The position numbers and the translations under genes are program-made. The notes under the pieces are model-generated. The model was not told where the DNA came from and searched no databases. It saw nothing but the letters and a program-made list of their open reading frames with translations. Below are positions 1-8,500 of a stretch of 64,000 nt of DNA, in pieces; position 1 is the stretch's first letter; the number at the start of each line of letters is the position of its first letter. Source of the DNA: a virus; IMG/VR virus record IMGVR_UViG_3300036715_000227, positions 1 to 64,000 of that record. One strand, written 5' to 3'.

Positions 1-645
1 TTCAGGCAGCATTTGCGGGTTAATGAAGGAGGTGTTACCAAAACAAATAACATTTTCTACATCAGTACGTTGCGATGTAATACGATTGGGATACATATTG
101 TAATTATCAATATCTTTTACAAACACTGCGGTAAAATCATTCCATCTGCTGAACTGATCAATTGGGTTAGGATCTTGGTGCGACACATACGATTCTAATA
201 GTACGTTTCTTTCGTAACCGTTTGCTTGCCCCCATTTTGACAATGCATTACCAGAGTCGGGGTAAAAGCGCCAACAATCTACTGGATAACGATGAAACGG
301 TCCATTAGACGGTGCGCTTAAGTAAAACACACCAGTGGGTTTTAGTACTCGCATGATGTCTAGGAAAGACATCCAAAAGAATTCAGAGTGTTCAAAGCAC
401 GATGAACTAACAATGATGTCTGCGCTGTTGTCGTCAAATGGTAGATGGTACGGATCAGTTAAAATAACGTCTACACCTTTACCTGCGACGAAATCAACAC
501 CGACGTATTCGTGGTGTTGCGGGGCGACAGTTTTTAGCGACCCATTTACATCTTGTGCCCCGATGTCTAAAATTTTACCTGCGGGCAAGTGGGCGCAATA
601 TGTGTCGAAAAAGTATTTTCCATTTGACATGGCTGTTGAGTGCAT
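1..645 (-). CDS. class I SAM-dependent methyltransferase, cut by window edge
   Basis: The gene is open at the left edge; 215 codons are visible from ATG 645, which follows AAGGAA by 4 nt. A second in-frame ATG at 630 is possible. The product starts MHSTAMSNGKYFFDTY. It shows a SAM-binding motif I, ILDIGAQDVNGS (residues ~27-38), an acidic turn after the second strand (YVGVDFVAGKGVDV) and a motif IV-like stretch, LPFDDNSADIIVSSSCFEHS. This is the pattern of methyltransferase family 11/23 proteins. The substrate cannot be told. Its neighbours are an acetyltransferase and a glycosyltransferase-like protein, so surface glycan or small-molecule decoration is a reasonable guess, but only an inference. 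Confidence 0.8.
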   Translation of the reverse strand, partial: MHSTAMSNGKYFFDTYCAHLPAGKILDIGAQDVNGSLKTVAPQHHEYVGVDFVAGKGVDVILTDPYHLPFDDNSADIIVSSSCFEHSEFFWMSFLDIMRVLKPTGVFYLSAPSNGPFHRYPVDCWRFYPDSGNALSKWGQANGYERNVLLESYVSHQDPNPIDQFSRWNDFTAVFVKDIDNYNMYPNRITSQRTDVENVICFGNTSFINPQMLPE

Positions 646-657
646 GATATTCCTTGT

Positions 658-1179
658 TTAATTTTGAGAAGCCGATTTGATGAATGCATCTATGTCAGAC
701 CGTAGAAGTAAATCAGCAAATTGTTCGATTTTATGTAATGGCCAGTTCCACCATGCAAGCGCCAGCAATGCATTAATTTGATCAGGTGTGAATCTGTTTC
801 TGATAAGTTTAGCAGGGTTTCCGCCAACTATCGTATAAGGAGCAACGTCTTTAATTATGTGTGATTTGGCTGCTACGATTGCACCGTTACCAATGGTAAC
901 CCCTGACATAATTGTCACCCCATAACCTATCCATACATCATTTTGTATTACTACATTGCCATTGGAATATCCATCAGGCTCAGTATTGTGACCAAATCCA
1001 TTCTTTATATTAAATGGGTAAGTAGTTACTCGATTATATCTATGATTTCCACCGAGCAATACTGTTACCCCAGGTGCAATTGAGCAATAGCTACCTATTG
1101 TTAATGCTGCACCTTGTTGCCAATCATATAGGGAAATTCCTTCTGCCCCATAGGTACCAGGACCAACACTTATATTCAT
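658..1179 (-). CDS. CatB-like hexapeptide acetyltransferase
   Basis: A 173-residue left-handed beta-helix acyltransferase of the xenobiotic (CatB/VatD) type. Imperfect hexapeptide repeats run through the middle (IGSYCSIAPGVTVLLGG, then NVVIQNDVWIGYGVTIMSG and VTIGNGAIVAAKSHIIKDV), followed by the family's closing motif YTIVGGNPAKLIRNRF. Such enzymes move an acetyl group from acetyl-CoA to a hydroxyl or amino sugar. The reading frame is open upstream, but I take the ATG at 1179 because it overlaps the stop of the preceding gene (TAATG), a normal coupling signal. The active-site His is probably the one in GGNHRYNRV. The acceptor substrate is unknown. Confidence 0.85.
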   Translation of the reverse strand: MNISVGPGTYGAEGISLYDWQQGAALTIGSYCSIAPGVTVLLGGNHRYNRVTTYPFNIKNGFGHNTEPDGYSNGNVVIQNDVWIGYGVTIMSGVTIGNGAIVAAKSHIIKDVAPYTIVGGNPAKLIRNRFTPDQINALLALAWWNWPLHKIEQFADLLLRSDIDAFIKSASQN

Positions 1180-1895
1180 TAATCTTTTACTGACTGTCCA
1201 TTCGGGCCAATCATTCCTTCTATTCCAATGTTTTGTAATTCGTGTATGTGTTTTGCTGGCAATAGTTTGCATAGCAGATGTTCAATGTCTATGTATTGAT
1301 TAGATCCTATTGCCACTGTAAAGTCTGCTAATGCATCGTCGTAGAACTTGATAATGTCGTCGATCATTGCAGCGGGCCACGACCACAAGCGTGACATGTA
1401 TTGTGCCCGTTGCTCTGTAATATGGCGTGGGAATTGTGACGGACGCTTTGCTGAAATTATGATCTTATCTTCCAGTGTAGTTTGATCGTAAGTCGTCGGA
1501 TCGAACATGTCATTGATGACATAGCGTCCCGAGATTTTGTGTATACGGTCAATACCGTCAAACTCGTTATCTTCCTTGAGCATCTTAAGTGCAGATCCAA
1601 AGATCATTATCTCTGTTCCGTTTTTAACGACATCCCAGTTGTCTGTGCTGCTATACATGGACTTGACTGATTCTTCGTCCGTGAAGTCAAGCAACAAATC
1701 AGTTTCACTTGTTAGTGTTTTTGTTTGTTGCTCGGACAATGGTTCGCCTGCCATTTCGACAAGCACTATTTTAGCTGTGGGGATTTTCTGTTTGATTGAC
1801 CGGATAGTGACTACAGTTTGCAGTAGTCGTTGGTCTGGAGTGTAAACTCCAAAGCGAGTGTTAATCGCGGAAGTAATAATAAAGCAATGTTTCAT
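1179..1895 (-). CDS. putative GT-A-like glycosyltransferase
   Basis: 238 residues. The N-terminus (MKHCFIITSAINTRFGVY) and the pattern of a first beta-strand, a TIRSIKQKIPTAKIVLVE helix-strand unit and a later DGIDRIHKISGRYVINDMF segment resemble small phage and cyanobacterial GT-A-fold transferases. I do not see a clear DXD metal motif, so the assignment rests on overall pattern only. Its stop codon overlaps the ATG of the acetyltransferase, so the two are translationally coupled and may act on the same glycan. Alternative: a phage protein of unknown function. Confidence 0.4.
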   Translation of the reverse strand: MKHCFIITSAINTRFGVYTPDQRLLQTVVTIRSIKQKIPTAKIVLVEMAGEPLSEQQTKTLTSETDLLLDFTDEESVKSMYSSTDNWDVVKNGTEIMIFGSALKMLKEDNEFDGIDRIHKISGRYVINDMFDPTTYDQTTLEDKIIISAKRPSQFPRHITEQRAQYMSRLWSWPAAMIDDIIKFYDDALADFTVAIGSNQYIDIEHLLCKLLPAKHIHELQNIGIEGMIGPNGQSVKD

Positions 1896-1903
1896 GCTTG
1901 TAT

Positions 1904-2053
1904 TTAAGCTTCCGACTTATCACCCAATAAAGATTTTACCTTGGCAAGTAGCTTGCGTTGTGTGTCGAATACAAACTCTTTGGTGTCATCTTCAGTTGTC
2001 ACGACCAGAATGAAACCGTTTGCTACTTTGCGAATCTCGATGTTTTCTAACAT
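1904..2053 (-). CDS. small conserved-looking protein, 49 aa
   Basis: Short ORF starting MLENIEIRKVANGFILVV and ending KVKSLLGDKSEA. ATG 2053 is preceded by AAGGATAT, a good ribosome site. The predicted fold is beta-hairpin plus helix, with mixed charge. It sits between the dCMP deaminase and the glycosyltransferase-like gene on the same strand. I do not recognise a family beyond small T4-like phage proteins of this size; function unknown. Confidence 0.6.
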   Translation of the reverse strand: MLENIEIRKVANGFILVVTTEDDTKEFVFDTQRKLLAKVKSLLGDKSEA

Positions 2054-2113
2054 ATTATATCCTTAGTTGAATGCTTGTGCAATTATAGCACGATATAGGA
2101 TCTAAATCAACGC

Positions 2114-2635
2114 CTATTCGTCCATTTGCGTAACATTTACCCCTGAATTCTTCAGGAATTTAACGCCACTGTCATCTCTGTACTGTTGCCCATAGACTAG
2201 GCGAGAAATGCCTGCGCCATGCAGTGCTTTGGCGCAATCTATACAAGGTGCGTGAGTGACAAATACAGTCGCGCCAGCTGCTGATACCCCAGCCTTGAGC
2301 ATTTTCGAAATGGAATTCATTTCGGCGTGGAGAACTTCTGGCTTTGTCTTGAGTGCATAGTGACCGTGTACCATTACGCCGTCTGCATCAAGTTGCTCGC
2401 CCTCAAAGGGCCAGCGTTCTGTGATCTCGTCTGGGTCAAGCCAGGCACCTGCACCACGGTCCATCCAAACTTTGTCCTCGCAGTTGTTGTCCCATCCTTC
2501 GGGAGTTCCATTGTAGCCAGGCACCATAATGTTGTGCGTTACAATGACGCAGCCAACCTTGAGTCGTTTGGCATAGGAGTTTTCAGCGAAACGTTTTGCA
2601 ACGTCCATGTATGTTTTATTGAGTTTTGGATTCAT
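2114..2635 (-). CDS. cd: dCMP deaminase
   Basis: 173 residues from the ATG giving MNPKLNKTYMDVAKRFAE. It shows the zinc deaminase signature: HAEMNSI (His and catalytic Glu) followed about 30 residues later by APCIDCAKAL (the two Cys zinc ligands). This matches phage T4 Cd and ComEB-type enzymes, which convert dCMP to dUMP for thymidylate supply. An upstream extension of the frame would run into the tRNA-Arg gene, so the later ATG at 2635 is chosen. A long insertion between the first strand and the HAE motif (GYNGTPEGWDNNCEDKVW) is usual for T4-type enzymes. Cytosolic; part of phage nucleotide metabolism. Confidence 0.93.
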   Translation of the reverse strand: MNPKLNKTYMDVAKRFAENSYAKRLKVGCVIVTHNIMVPGYNGTPEGWDNNCEDKVWMDRGAGAWLDPDEITERWPFEGEQLDADGVMVHGHYALKTKPEVLHAEMNSISKMLKAGVSAAGATVFVTHAPCIDCAKALHGAGISRLVYGQQYRDDSGVKFLKNSGVNVTQMDE

Positions 2636-2644
2636 ATTTGAATT

Positions 2645-2719
2645 TGGTCCCCTCAAGAAGAATCGAACTTCTATTTACTCGTTAGGAGTGAGTCGTACTG
2701 TCCATTGTACTATAAAGGG
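2645..2719 (-). tRNA. tRNA-Arg(CCT)
   Basis: 75 nt with encoded CCA. Acceptor CCCTTTA pairs with TGAGGGG; T arm AGAAG-TTCGATT-CTTCT; anticodon loop CTCCTAA reads AGG. The last anticodon-stem pair is an A-C mismatch. The 3' end of the upstream homing endonuclease gene overlaps its 5' end by 10 nt. Confidence 0.85.
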
Positions 2720-3438
2720 TTATAATTTTTACATTCGGCCAATGTCTTTATTATTATAAGGTTTTTTATCTGTTTTGTCAAGCACTCAAGCTTCGCTTGC
2801 TGTGCCTTGATGGCATATGGATTCTTCGGATCTAAGTATAAATCATAATCTATCAAATAAAAATCTGGGAAATAATTATGGCTTACTCCTACATCGTCAA
2901 TCCATTTAATTGCTGGTGGTCTGGTCCAATTGATTTTGATTTCATCTAATCTTTTTGCTAAAGCTTCTTTCCAGGACGAATCCAATTTAACTATTGATCC
3001 ATCTAACTTAGTGTAACTGCGAATTGACCTAACCAATCGCCTATGTGTAGAGGCTAACGCTTTTTTCCGTAATATAGCTATGGTTTCATCCGAGTGTTTC
3101 CACCCGCCAAATTGAGAATGATCGACGTGCTCATATTTTCCATCAGCCCAGGCTTGTTTAATTCCTGCGGCAGATTTTTCCCTCGAGTTTTTAGTTTGCA
3201 TTTGCGATGCATTACTTGCCTCGACATACAATTCTCGCTTAGGATTTTCCAAGCACCACCTAACATGATTTGCTCTATTTGCTTTTGCAAAAATATTTAA
3301 TTGAAGAGCGCAGTACGGGCACGTATCTAATTTTACAAATTTTGGCTTCGGCCCTTGGCCAGTACATGATCTAATATGATTAGCATAACCTTGCGTTTTA
3401 ATGTCGTAGTGACATTTACTGCATTTAGTAATTTTCAT
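2710..3438 (-). CDS. homing endonuclease-like protein, zinc fingers plus PD-(D/E)XK/Vsr-like domain
   Basis: 242 residues from the ATG giving MKITKCSKCHYDIK; the upstream extension of the frame is only an overlapping tRNA gene. Two CxxC...HxxxC zinc-finger-like units lie at ~5-25 and ~37-60 (CSKCHYDIKTQGYANHIRSC; CPYCALQLNIFAKANRANHV). The C-terminal part has a conserved acidic/strand motif, SHNYFPDFYLIDYDLYLDP, then a Lys/Glu helix, as in the nuclease domain of the two related genes at 21.6 and 25.5 kb. The strand following DFYL lacks the EIKG motif seen in those paralogues (YLDPKNPY instead), so activity is uncertain. The gene ends inside tRNA-Arg(CCT). Confidence 0.65.
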   Translation of the reverse strand: MKITKCSKCHYDIKTQGYANHIRSCTGQGPKPKFVKLDTCPYCALQLNIFAKANRANHVRWCLENPKRELYVEASNASQMQTKNSREKSAAGIKQAWADGKYEHVDHSQFGGWKHSDETIAILRKKALASTHRRLVRSIRSYTKLDGSIVKLDSSWKEALAKRLDEIKINWTRPPAIKWIDDVGVSHNYFPDFYLIDYDLYLDPKNPYAIKAQQAKLECLTKQIKNLIIIKTLAECKNYNPL

Positions 3439-3453
3439 AAAGATAAAATAAAT

Positions 3454-3530
3454 TGGTGCGCCCGGAGGGATTCGAACCCCCAACTATTCGGGTAGAAGCC
3501 GAGTACTCTGATCCATTGAGTTACGGGCGC
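3454..3530 (-). tRNA. tRNA-Arg(TCT)
   Basis: 77 nt with CCA. Acceptor GCGCCCG/CGGGCGC is fully paired. Anticodon loop CTTCTAC (anticodon TCT, reads AGA); T loop TTCGAAT. Lies 16 nt upstream of the homing endonuclease start. Confidence 0.92.
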
Positions 3531-3540
3531 ATACTTTATT

Positions 3541-3577
3541 TATGCCAAACGTTTGTACTATCCATTATACGAACGCC
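3541..3577 (-). pseudogene. 5'-half tRNA remnant
   Basis: On the minus strand the sequence GGCGTTCGTATAATGGATAG reads like an acceptor strand plus D arm, then breaks off after the first anticodon-stem strand. No T arm or CCA follows, so this is a truncated tRNA copy. Confidence 0.45.
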
Positions 3578-3628
3578 AGATATTAACTGTAGTATACTAT
3601 TTACTGATTTTGTCGTCAAACTATTTGA

Positions 3629-3701
3629 TGGTCCGCCCTAGTGGAATCGAACCACTATCACAGCGTTCGGAACACTGTATCCTATCCATTGGACGAAGAG
3701 C
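3629..3701 (-). tRNA. tRNA-Arg(CCG), weak acceptor stem
   Basis: 73 nt with CCA. Good T arm (AGTGG-TTCGATT-CCACT), good anticodon arm (CAGTG-TTCCGAA-CGCTG, anticodon CCG) and D arm. The acceptor strands GCTCTTC and AGGGCGG pair badly (three mismatches), so it may be decaying or recombined. Confidence 0.6.
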
Positions 3702-3754
3702 AGTCGTGAAAAATCCTACGTAGCTCGCGCCTTGAACGTAGGATGTTGTTAACC

Positions 3755-3830
3755 TGGAGCGGGAAAAGAGGCTCGAACTCTCGACCTCAACCTTGGCAAG
3801 GTTGCGCTCTACCAACTGAGCTATTCCCGC
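3755..3830 (-). tRNA. tRNA-Gly(GCC)
   Basis: 76 nt with CCA. Acceptor GCGGGAA, D arm TAGCTCAGTTGGTAGAGC, anticodon arm CAACC-TTGCCAA-GGTTG, T loop TTCGAGC. A second, different Gly(GCC) gene is at 24957. Confidence 0.92.
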
Positions 3831-3925
3831 ATTTAGTTTATGTTAGGCTCCCTCGTCTCCTGAGAATTTAACCCCATTCGATAGCCGTGTACTCCTGGGG
3901 ATAAACAAACCCCGAGCATATGTAT

Positions 3926-4141
3926 TTATTCCGGCTGCGCCACAGCCGCGCCAAATTCTTTCTTCTCACGCTTGACCACTACGCTTGCAGCCACTTGCGC
4001 TTCGATCATGCAACGACGGTAGTGTGCACGATGCTCTGCATCACGGAAGGGACGCAAAGCAAGAGCACGTTTTGCGGTCTTGCTTAGACGAAATGCCTTG
4101 CCGGTAATGCGAGGCTTACGGGGAATGTTTTCTGTTGCCAT
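3926..4141 (-). CDS. small basic protein of unknown function, 71 aa
   Basis: Starts MATENIPRKPRITGKAF; rich in Arg and Lys, with a central RPFRDAEHRAHYRRCMIEAQ helix. The ATG is preceded by AGGAAAAT. No recognised domain; the charge suggests nucleic-acid binding, but that is a guess. It lies between tRNA-Gly(GCC) and tRNA-Ser(GCT) on the same strand. Confidence 0.65.
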   Translation of the reverse strand: MATENIPRKPRITGKAFRLSKTAKRALALRPFRDAEHRAHYRRCMIEAQVAASVVVKREKKEFGAAVAQPE

Positions 4142-4170
4142 ATTTTCCTATAAAGGTTGTTGAAAGTTGT

Positions 4171-4260
4171 TGGCAGAGCGCTAGGGAGTCGAACCCTATG
4201 ACCGTAGTAATACGGTCTACGGATTAGCAATCCGCTGCCTTACCGTCCGGCCCGCGCTCT
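4171..4260 (-). tRNA. tRNA-Ser(GCT)
   Basis: 90 nt type II tRNA with CCA. Acceptor AGAGCGC/GCGCTCT, anticodon arm GCGGA-TTGCTAA-TCCGT, long variable arm GACCGTA...TACGGTC, T loop TTCGACT. Confidence 0.93.
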
Positions 4261-4306
4261 GTATATGTATTATAGCTTAGATTGCTTTCCCACGCAATAG
4301 TTTTGG

Positions 4307-4615
4307 TTAAACTACGGTAACAGGAGGTGCTTCGATCACTGAAGCTACTGCATGATATGCAGATACTTCATAAGAAATAGGTAGAGGAACACCATATTTA
4401 GTCATAATTGCAACGGCGACAGCCTGAAATTCTGCTGCTGCTTCTTCGTTAATCCATAACTTTTGCCATGTATTAGGGGCAATTTCATTGAAATGCATCG
4501 AATCTGTTTTTCCCGCAGCCAACATTTCTTCTAATTTTATATTCCGTTCATGTCTAGCGTCGACGTTGTCAACATCTTCTGCGTAAGCGGCCACTGATTG
4601 TATGGTCATTGTCAT
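4307..4615 (-). CDS. hypothetical protein, 102 aa
   Basis: Starts MTMTIQSVAAYAEDVDNVDA. Alpha-helical, acidic N-terminal half, an Ala/Val-rich C-terminal helix (EEAAAEFQAVAVAIMTKYGV) and a hydrophobic tail. No known motif. It has its own late promoter (CATAAATAC at 4638-4646) and a ribosome site AAGGAA 8 nt before ATG. Confidence 0.65.
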   Translation of the reverse strand: MTMTIQSVAAYAEDVDNVDARHERNIKLEEMLAAGKTDSMHFNEIAPNTWQKLWINEEAAAEFQAVAVAIMTKYGVPLPISYEVSAYHAVASVIEAPPVTVV

Positions 4616-4637
4616 AATAAAATTCCTTTTCTATCAT

Positions 4638-4646
4638 GTATTTATG
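4638..4646 (-). promoter_or_regulatory. T4-type late promoter box
   Basis: CATAAATAC on the minus strand, followed by a ~22-nt leader with AAGGAA and the ATG of the 102-aa gene. Matches the T4 late consensus TATAAATA. Confidence 0.7.
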
Positions 4647-4692
4647 CTGTACAATTGTAGTTTAACTACGATGTAAGGTATTTTGACGATAA

Positions 4693-6864
4693 TTAGTACG
4701 GCAACACTTGTACACTATCATACACTCTGTTTCTGTATTCTGCGGGCGTGGCACTCTCAGAAAACTCAACAATAGGGCTAACCAATTTAATAGTGTTCAC
4801 ATCAAATTTAGTGAACCTGTTGGACTTTTTATTGTAATCACTTATGAACGGATTCGTAAAGTCCACGATCACAGTGGCATCATTGAACCAGAATCCAGCC
4901 TTAGGTTGCACTGACTCTCCCTTTTCTAAGTAGGTCAGTACACCATAATAGTACGCAGGATCGTCGATTAAATCTATTTCATCAACTACGAATTTGTTAA
5001 TGATAATATATTTGTCTTTAATAATGTTACCGTGCTCGTCAATAATTGTATCATTGACATCTTTATTAAAGAATGATACCGTTAACTTATTCGTGTCCGC
5101 CTGTATCAAATCAGGCAAACTAATGGTGTGAGTGCCTTCTTCTAAGGTCGTGTTGTATATAATGTCGTCATTATATGTTATACGCAAACCAGGGAGATCA
5201 CCTTTGCTGTGACTTACATTCACTGCTAACTCAACATTAATTGGTTTAGAAGCTGCTCCTACTTTTTCCATTACTAACCCAAGGAACTCGTCCCAGTGTT
5301 CATAGTAATACTCTGATACGTTGACAATGTCTTTGTTATATCCATACTTGGCAAATATCTCATCGTGCCATTCTTCTGCTTCTGCTGCCTTAGCTGGCAC
5401 ACTAAGGGAAAGAGACTTAGTGTAACCTTCAGACATAATAGGAAGTTTATACTCGTGGCAAAGTCTATGAAAGATTGCCCATCTAATATATCTTTCTTTA
5501 TATGTTAGTGATGGATTCTTGGGCGTCCACCAAATTGACTTTTCTTTCTTAATGAGCTCTGACTTGCCTTCGCGGTCATCCCACGCAGGAGTACCTTCGC
5601 CTATTTCGAATGTTCGCCCGGGATTAATGGCGTTGAGTACACCTATACGAGCATACTTCATTAAGTTGAACGCAAGCACACATGTCTCGATGAAGTTATC
5701 CCATTTCTCTGCCCAATGACCCACAATCATTAAAGGAATGAATTTAATTCCATTCTTCTCGAAGTGTTCGGCATCCCAATACAATCCTTCAACTACTGTT
5801 TTCTTATTCATTGCAAGTAAGACTTCATTACTGCCTGTTTCGACACCAATGGACACACTACTAAGTCCGGAACGTCCTAGTAATTCATACAATTCAGGCT
5901 TCATTTGCCCAGCTGGCCTACTAATCCATCCAGATGCTGACCAGCGAATCTTTTTGTCAGGATTGGCATCATTATATTCTGCTAATGCAGCGGCCATCGC
6001 TTTGAGGTTTTTAACACTACCGTTAGCCAAGCTGTCAAGGAAATTGAAATGTCGTATGTTATACTTCTCAGCAAGGAAAACTATTTCACGAACAATGTTA
6101 TCACCTGTTCTAAACCTGTATTTAAATCCTTGTACCTTGTTTACATCGCAGTAGTCGCAATTACGAACACAACCCTTGCTACTAAACACAGGAAGTTGCA
6201 CTGTCCCTTCGTAACCAAACGTAGCATAATCGGCTAAGCGAAAGTCATCGAAGTTTGAGAATGGGAATTCTTGTTTGTTATAATCAGCATAGAAAAACTT
6301 TTGAGATTCCACTGAGCCGTTCTTCAATAATTCAATTAACGGTTCTTCTCCGTCCCCTGAAATAACCACGTCAACTACTTTGCGTTTCTTCACAAACATA
6401 TCATAGTTCAGCATCTTTTCAGCCGATGTAACTTTGAACATCTTTTGTGCTAATTCAAGAATAGGAATAGGTGCACCGTTCCCGCCCACTACAATGTTAA
6501 TTTCTGGATTTAATTTTTTGATTCTCTCTGCCAACAAGTAAGTGCCCACATGAGAGTAAAGCGAGAATACACTAAAGCCAACCCATCGTGGATTCATGTC
6601 CACTATGTTCCGGGCCCACAAGTCGAGAAAGTCTGATATTATTTTTGCATTATCTTCGCTAATTGGATCTTCTTCGTAGAAGTAATGCTGGAGATCGTTA
6701 AACTTTGTTAGATTGTTGTCTACATGTTTATACAATTCCATTCCGACGTCGAAAGTCTTACATGTCAACCCTTCAGCCTGAATGGCACCTTTCAAAACGG
6801 CAAGTGCCAGTGGGGGGTTTTCCAGCTGCGTGAAAGGAACCGAAACCAGTACTATGTCGAGCAT
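4693..6864 (-). CDS. B12-binding-domain radical SAM protein
   Basis: 723 residues. The N-terminal ~150 residues look like a cobalamin-binding Rossmann domain (LVSVPFTQLENPPLALAVLK; later VVGGNGAPI and DVVISGDGEEPLIELL). Next comes a radical SAM TIM barrel with the [4Fe-4S] motif CVRNCDYC in FSSKGCVRNCDYCDV, and SIGVETGSNEVLLAMNKKT as the SAM/beta-strand region. The last ~230 residues, from about KPINVELAV, form a beta-rich extra domain I cannot name. Family members do methylations or other radical chemistry. A second such protein lies at 19.2-20.8 kb next to a methyltransferase. The substrate is unknown; the ATG is preceded by a weak AAACAA-rich leader. Confidence 0.85.
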   Translation of the reverse strand: MLDIVLVSVPFTQLENPPLALAVLKGAIQAEGLTCKTFDVGMELYKHVDNNLTKFNDLQHYFYEEDPISEDNAKIISDFLDLWARNIVDMNPRWVGFSVFSLYSHVGTYLLAERIKKLNPEINIVVGGNGAPIPILELAQKMFKVTSAEKMLNYDMFVKKRKVVDVVISGDGEEPLIELLKNGSVESQKFFYADYNKQEFPFSNFDDFRLADYATFGYEGTVQLPVFSSKGCVRNCDYCDVNKVQGFKYRFRTGDNIVREIVFLAEKYNIRHFNFLDSLANGSVKNLKAMAAALAEYNDANPDKKIRWSASGWISRPAGQMKPELYELLGRSGLSSVSIGVETGSNEVLLAMNKKTVVEGLYWDAEHFEKNGIKFIPLMIVGHWAEKWDNFIETCVLAFNLMKYARIGVLNAINPGRTFEIGEGTPAWDDREGKSELIKKEKSIWWTPKNPSLTYKERYIRWAIFHRLCHEYKLPIMSEGYTKSLSLSVPAKAAEAEEWHDEIFAKYGYNKDIVNVSEYYYEHWDEFLGLVMEKVGAASKPINVELAVNVSHSKGDLPGLRITYNDDIIYNTTLEEGTHTISLPDLIQADTNKLTVSFFNKDVNDTIIDEHGNIIKDKYIIINKFVVDEIDLIDDPAYYYGVLTYLEKGESVQPKAGFWFNDATVIVDFTNPFISDYNKKSNRFTKFDVNTIKLVSPIVEFSESATPAEYRNRVYDSVQVLPY

Positions 6865-6888
6865 ATTTGTTTAATTTTGTTTAAGGAT

Positions 6889-6962
6889 TGGTGCCCCACG
6901 AGAGAATCGAACTCCCGTCCTCGGATTACAAAACCGATGTACTACCATTGTACTAGTAGGGC
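6889..6962 (-). tRNA. tRNA-Thr(TGT)
   Basis: 74 nt with CCA. Acceptor GCCCTAC/GTGGGGC, anticodon loop TTTGTAA (TGT, reads ACA). T stem contains one G-T pair. A late-type box (TATAAATAC, 6978-6986) lies just upstream. Confidence 0.87.
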
Positions 6963-7017
6963 AATGTTGCTGCTAAAGTATTTATACGCAGATAAAGAAT
7001 ATGAATATTTTGTCGTG

Positions 7018-7043
7018 GCAAAGGGCACCTAAGTGCCCTTTGC
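7018..7043 (-). terminator. hairpin after the vWA gene
   Basis: Perfect 11-bp stem GCAAAGGGCAC / GTGCCCTTTGC with loop CTAA, 12 nt after the stop codon at 7056. There is no U-tract, so it could be a processing or stabilising hairpin instead. Confidence 0.5.
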
Positions 7044-7055
7044 GTCGCCTACGCC

Positions 7056-8477
7056 TTAGGCGTAATCGTAACGTGGCTTCATAATAGCAGACTTCATGAT
7101 GCCTTCTGGTGTGAATTCATCCATATCTGCGCCTAGCAATGCTGCTACAATAGCTGGGCTAAAGCCGCTAACCAATGCTGCACCAGACTTGTCTGCCTTA
7201 ACAGGTGTGTTGTCACTAGAATTTAAATTCCAAAAAATTACACTAGGCATAGTGTAACCAGCAGCTTCGTACTTACGTTCGATCATTTGCATGGCCGAGT
7301 CGTCGTGCGTTACGCATCGGTCGAATTGCATGTCCGACAAGATCAATACCATTGCTGGCATATCAGCTTGTGGGACAGAACCCTTAACTGCAACATCAAG
7401 GATCTTTGCAAATGCCTTGTTGATGTCAGTGTTCATTGCCCACTTAGACTTAACCATTTGTTCCATCTTTTGGATGACGTCGCCCTTTAGGGTCAACAGT
7501 TCTGGCGAACCAGAGAAGGTTAAGAATGTGTCCTTGAACGCACCCTTGTTCTTATCAGCCAAGTACAATCCAAGGCTAACTGCAACGTCCAGGCAGGTTG
7601 TAACACCTGAACCAGACTTGCCACCTGCTGCGCAGGTCATAGAACCAGATACGTCAACTAGAGGCAGGATACTTGCGTCACCTACGTAGTTTGGCAATGC
7701 GTTCCATTGCGCGATGATGTGATCCTTTTCAGTCTTGTTGTAGGAAGCACCGTAGGTACCAATCCCCTTCAAGACGTCGTATGGGAAAACTGCTGCGGCG
7801 TTAACCTTAACAGTTGGATCACCCTTCACCAATGCTGCAACGTATTCTGCGAACTTGGTTGTGTTACGGCTGAAAGCCTTCTTGTAACGAGCCGAAGCTA
7901 CAGATGGAACGTGCGAGAAGTTGATGTTATCCCAGTCCTTAGCGCACATCGCGGTTTCAACGACGTTAGTCATTGTAACCAGAGACTTACGGTAGAACTT
8001 TGGAGACATACCAAAGTGTTCACGGATTTCACGTGCGACTTCACCCTTACGAGGAGTCCACTTTGCAGCCAGACCGTTCTTTGCACGAAGTGCATCGCCC
8101 AGCATGTTGTATGCTGCATCCTTCATTGGCTTGGTCTTGAATACGAACAAGTCGTCCCAACGTCCAAGTTCAGGGATCTTAGCCAACAGAGCCTTAGCTG
8201 CGTCGGTATCAGCGCCTTCCAGGTACGCCATGATGTCACGGAAGATTTGACGTTCACCTGCACCACCACGAGCATCCCTGCTCCAGAGAGCAATGCGTAG
8301 AGCCAAATCCTTATCTTCCGCAAATGCAGAGACAAACTGTGGCACGATATTCTTCCCGCGTGATGCTCCTACATTATAGAAGAAATCAACACAGGCAGAT
8401 GCCGAACTCTTGCGTGCCTTCATCCCATTGGATGTGCGAGATTCTTGGTTGGCGATTGCCTTTACAAATGCGTTCAT
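7056..8477 (-). CDS. Ro60/TROVE-like protein with vWA domain (DUF2828-like)
   Basis: 473 residues. The N-terminal ~270 residues are helical and carry the family phrase LALRIALWSRDARGGAGERQ (residues ~57-76), a HEAT-like module seen in TROVE/DUF2828 proteins. The C-terminal half is a von Willebrand A domain with MIDAS motif LVDVSGSMTC (DxSxS), a second metal Thr in the NTDIN segment and LILSDMQFD as the later acidic strand. In Ro60 and bacterial Rsr this architecture forms a ring that binds Y RNAs and misfolded RNAs. Here it lies beside a huge tRNA and tRNA-like RNA region, which makes an RNA-binding role attractive, though this is inference. The RBS (GAAGGAAATC) precedes ATG. Confidence 0.75.
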   Translation of the reverse strand: MNAFVKAIANQESRTSNGMKARKSSASACVDFFYNVGASRGKNIVPQFVSAFAEDKDLALRIALWSRDARGGAGERQIFRDIMAYLEGADTDAAKALLAKIPELGRWDDLFVFKTKPMKDAAYNMLGDALRAKNGLAAKWTPRKGEVAREIREHFGMSPKFYRKSLVTMTNVVETAMCAKDWDNINFSHVPSVASARYKKAFSRNTTKFAEYVAALVKGDPTVKVNAAAVFPYDVLKGIGTYGASYNKTEKDHIIAQWNALPNYVGDASILPLVDVSGSMTCAAGGKSGSGVTTCLDVAVSLGLYLADKNKGAFKDTFLTFSGSPELLTLKGDVIQKMEQMVKSKWAMNTDINKAFAKILDVAVKGSVPQADMPAMVLILSDMQFDRCVTHDDSAMQMIERKYEAAGYTMPSVIFWNLNSSDNTPVKADKSGAALVSGFSPAIVAALLGADMDEFTPEGIMKSAIMKPRYDYA

Positions 8478-8500
8478 TTTTGATTTCCTTCAGATTACTT

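Noticed and set aside
335-661. 108-aa plus-strand frame at the left edge
   Set aside because: It is antisense to the methyltransferase gene, which has clear motifs and a ribosome site.
3453-3641. frame containing RPEGFEPPTIR
   Set aside because: This is the usual false peptide from translating tRNA genes backwards.
7707-8300. 197-aa plus-strand frame
   Set aside because: Antisense shadow of the vWA protein; its sequence looks random and lacks a start signal.
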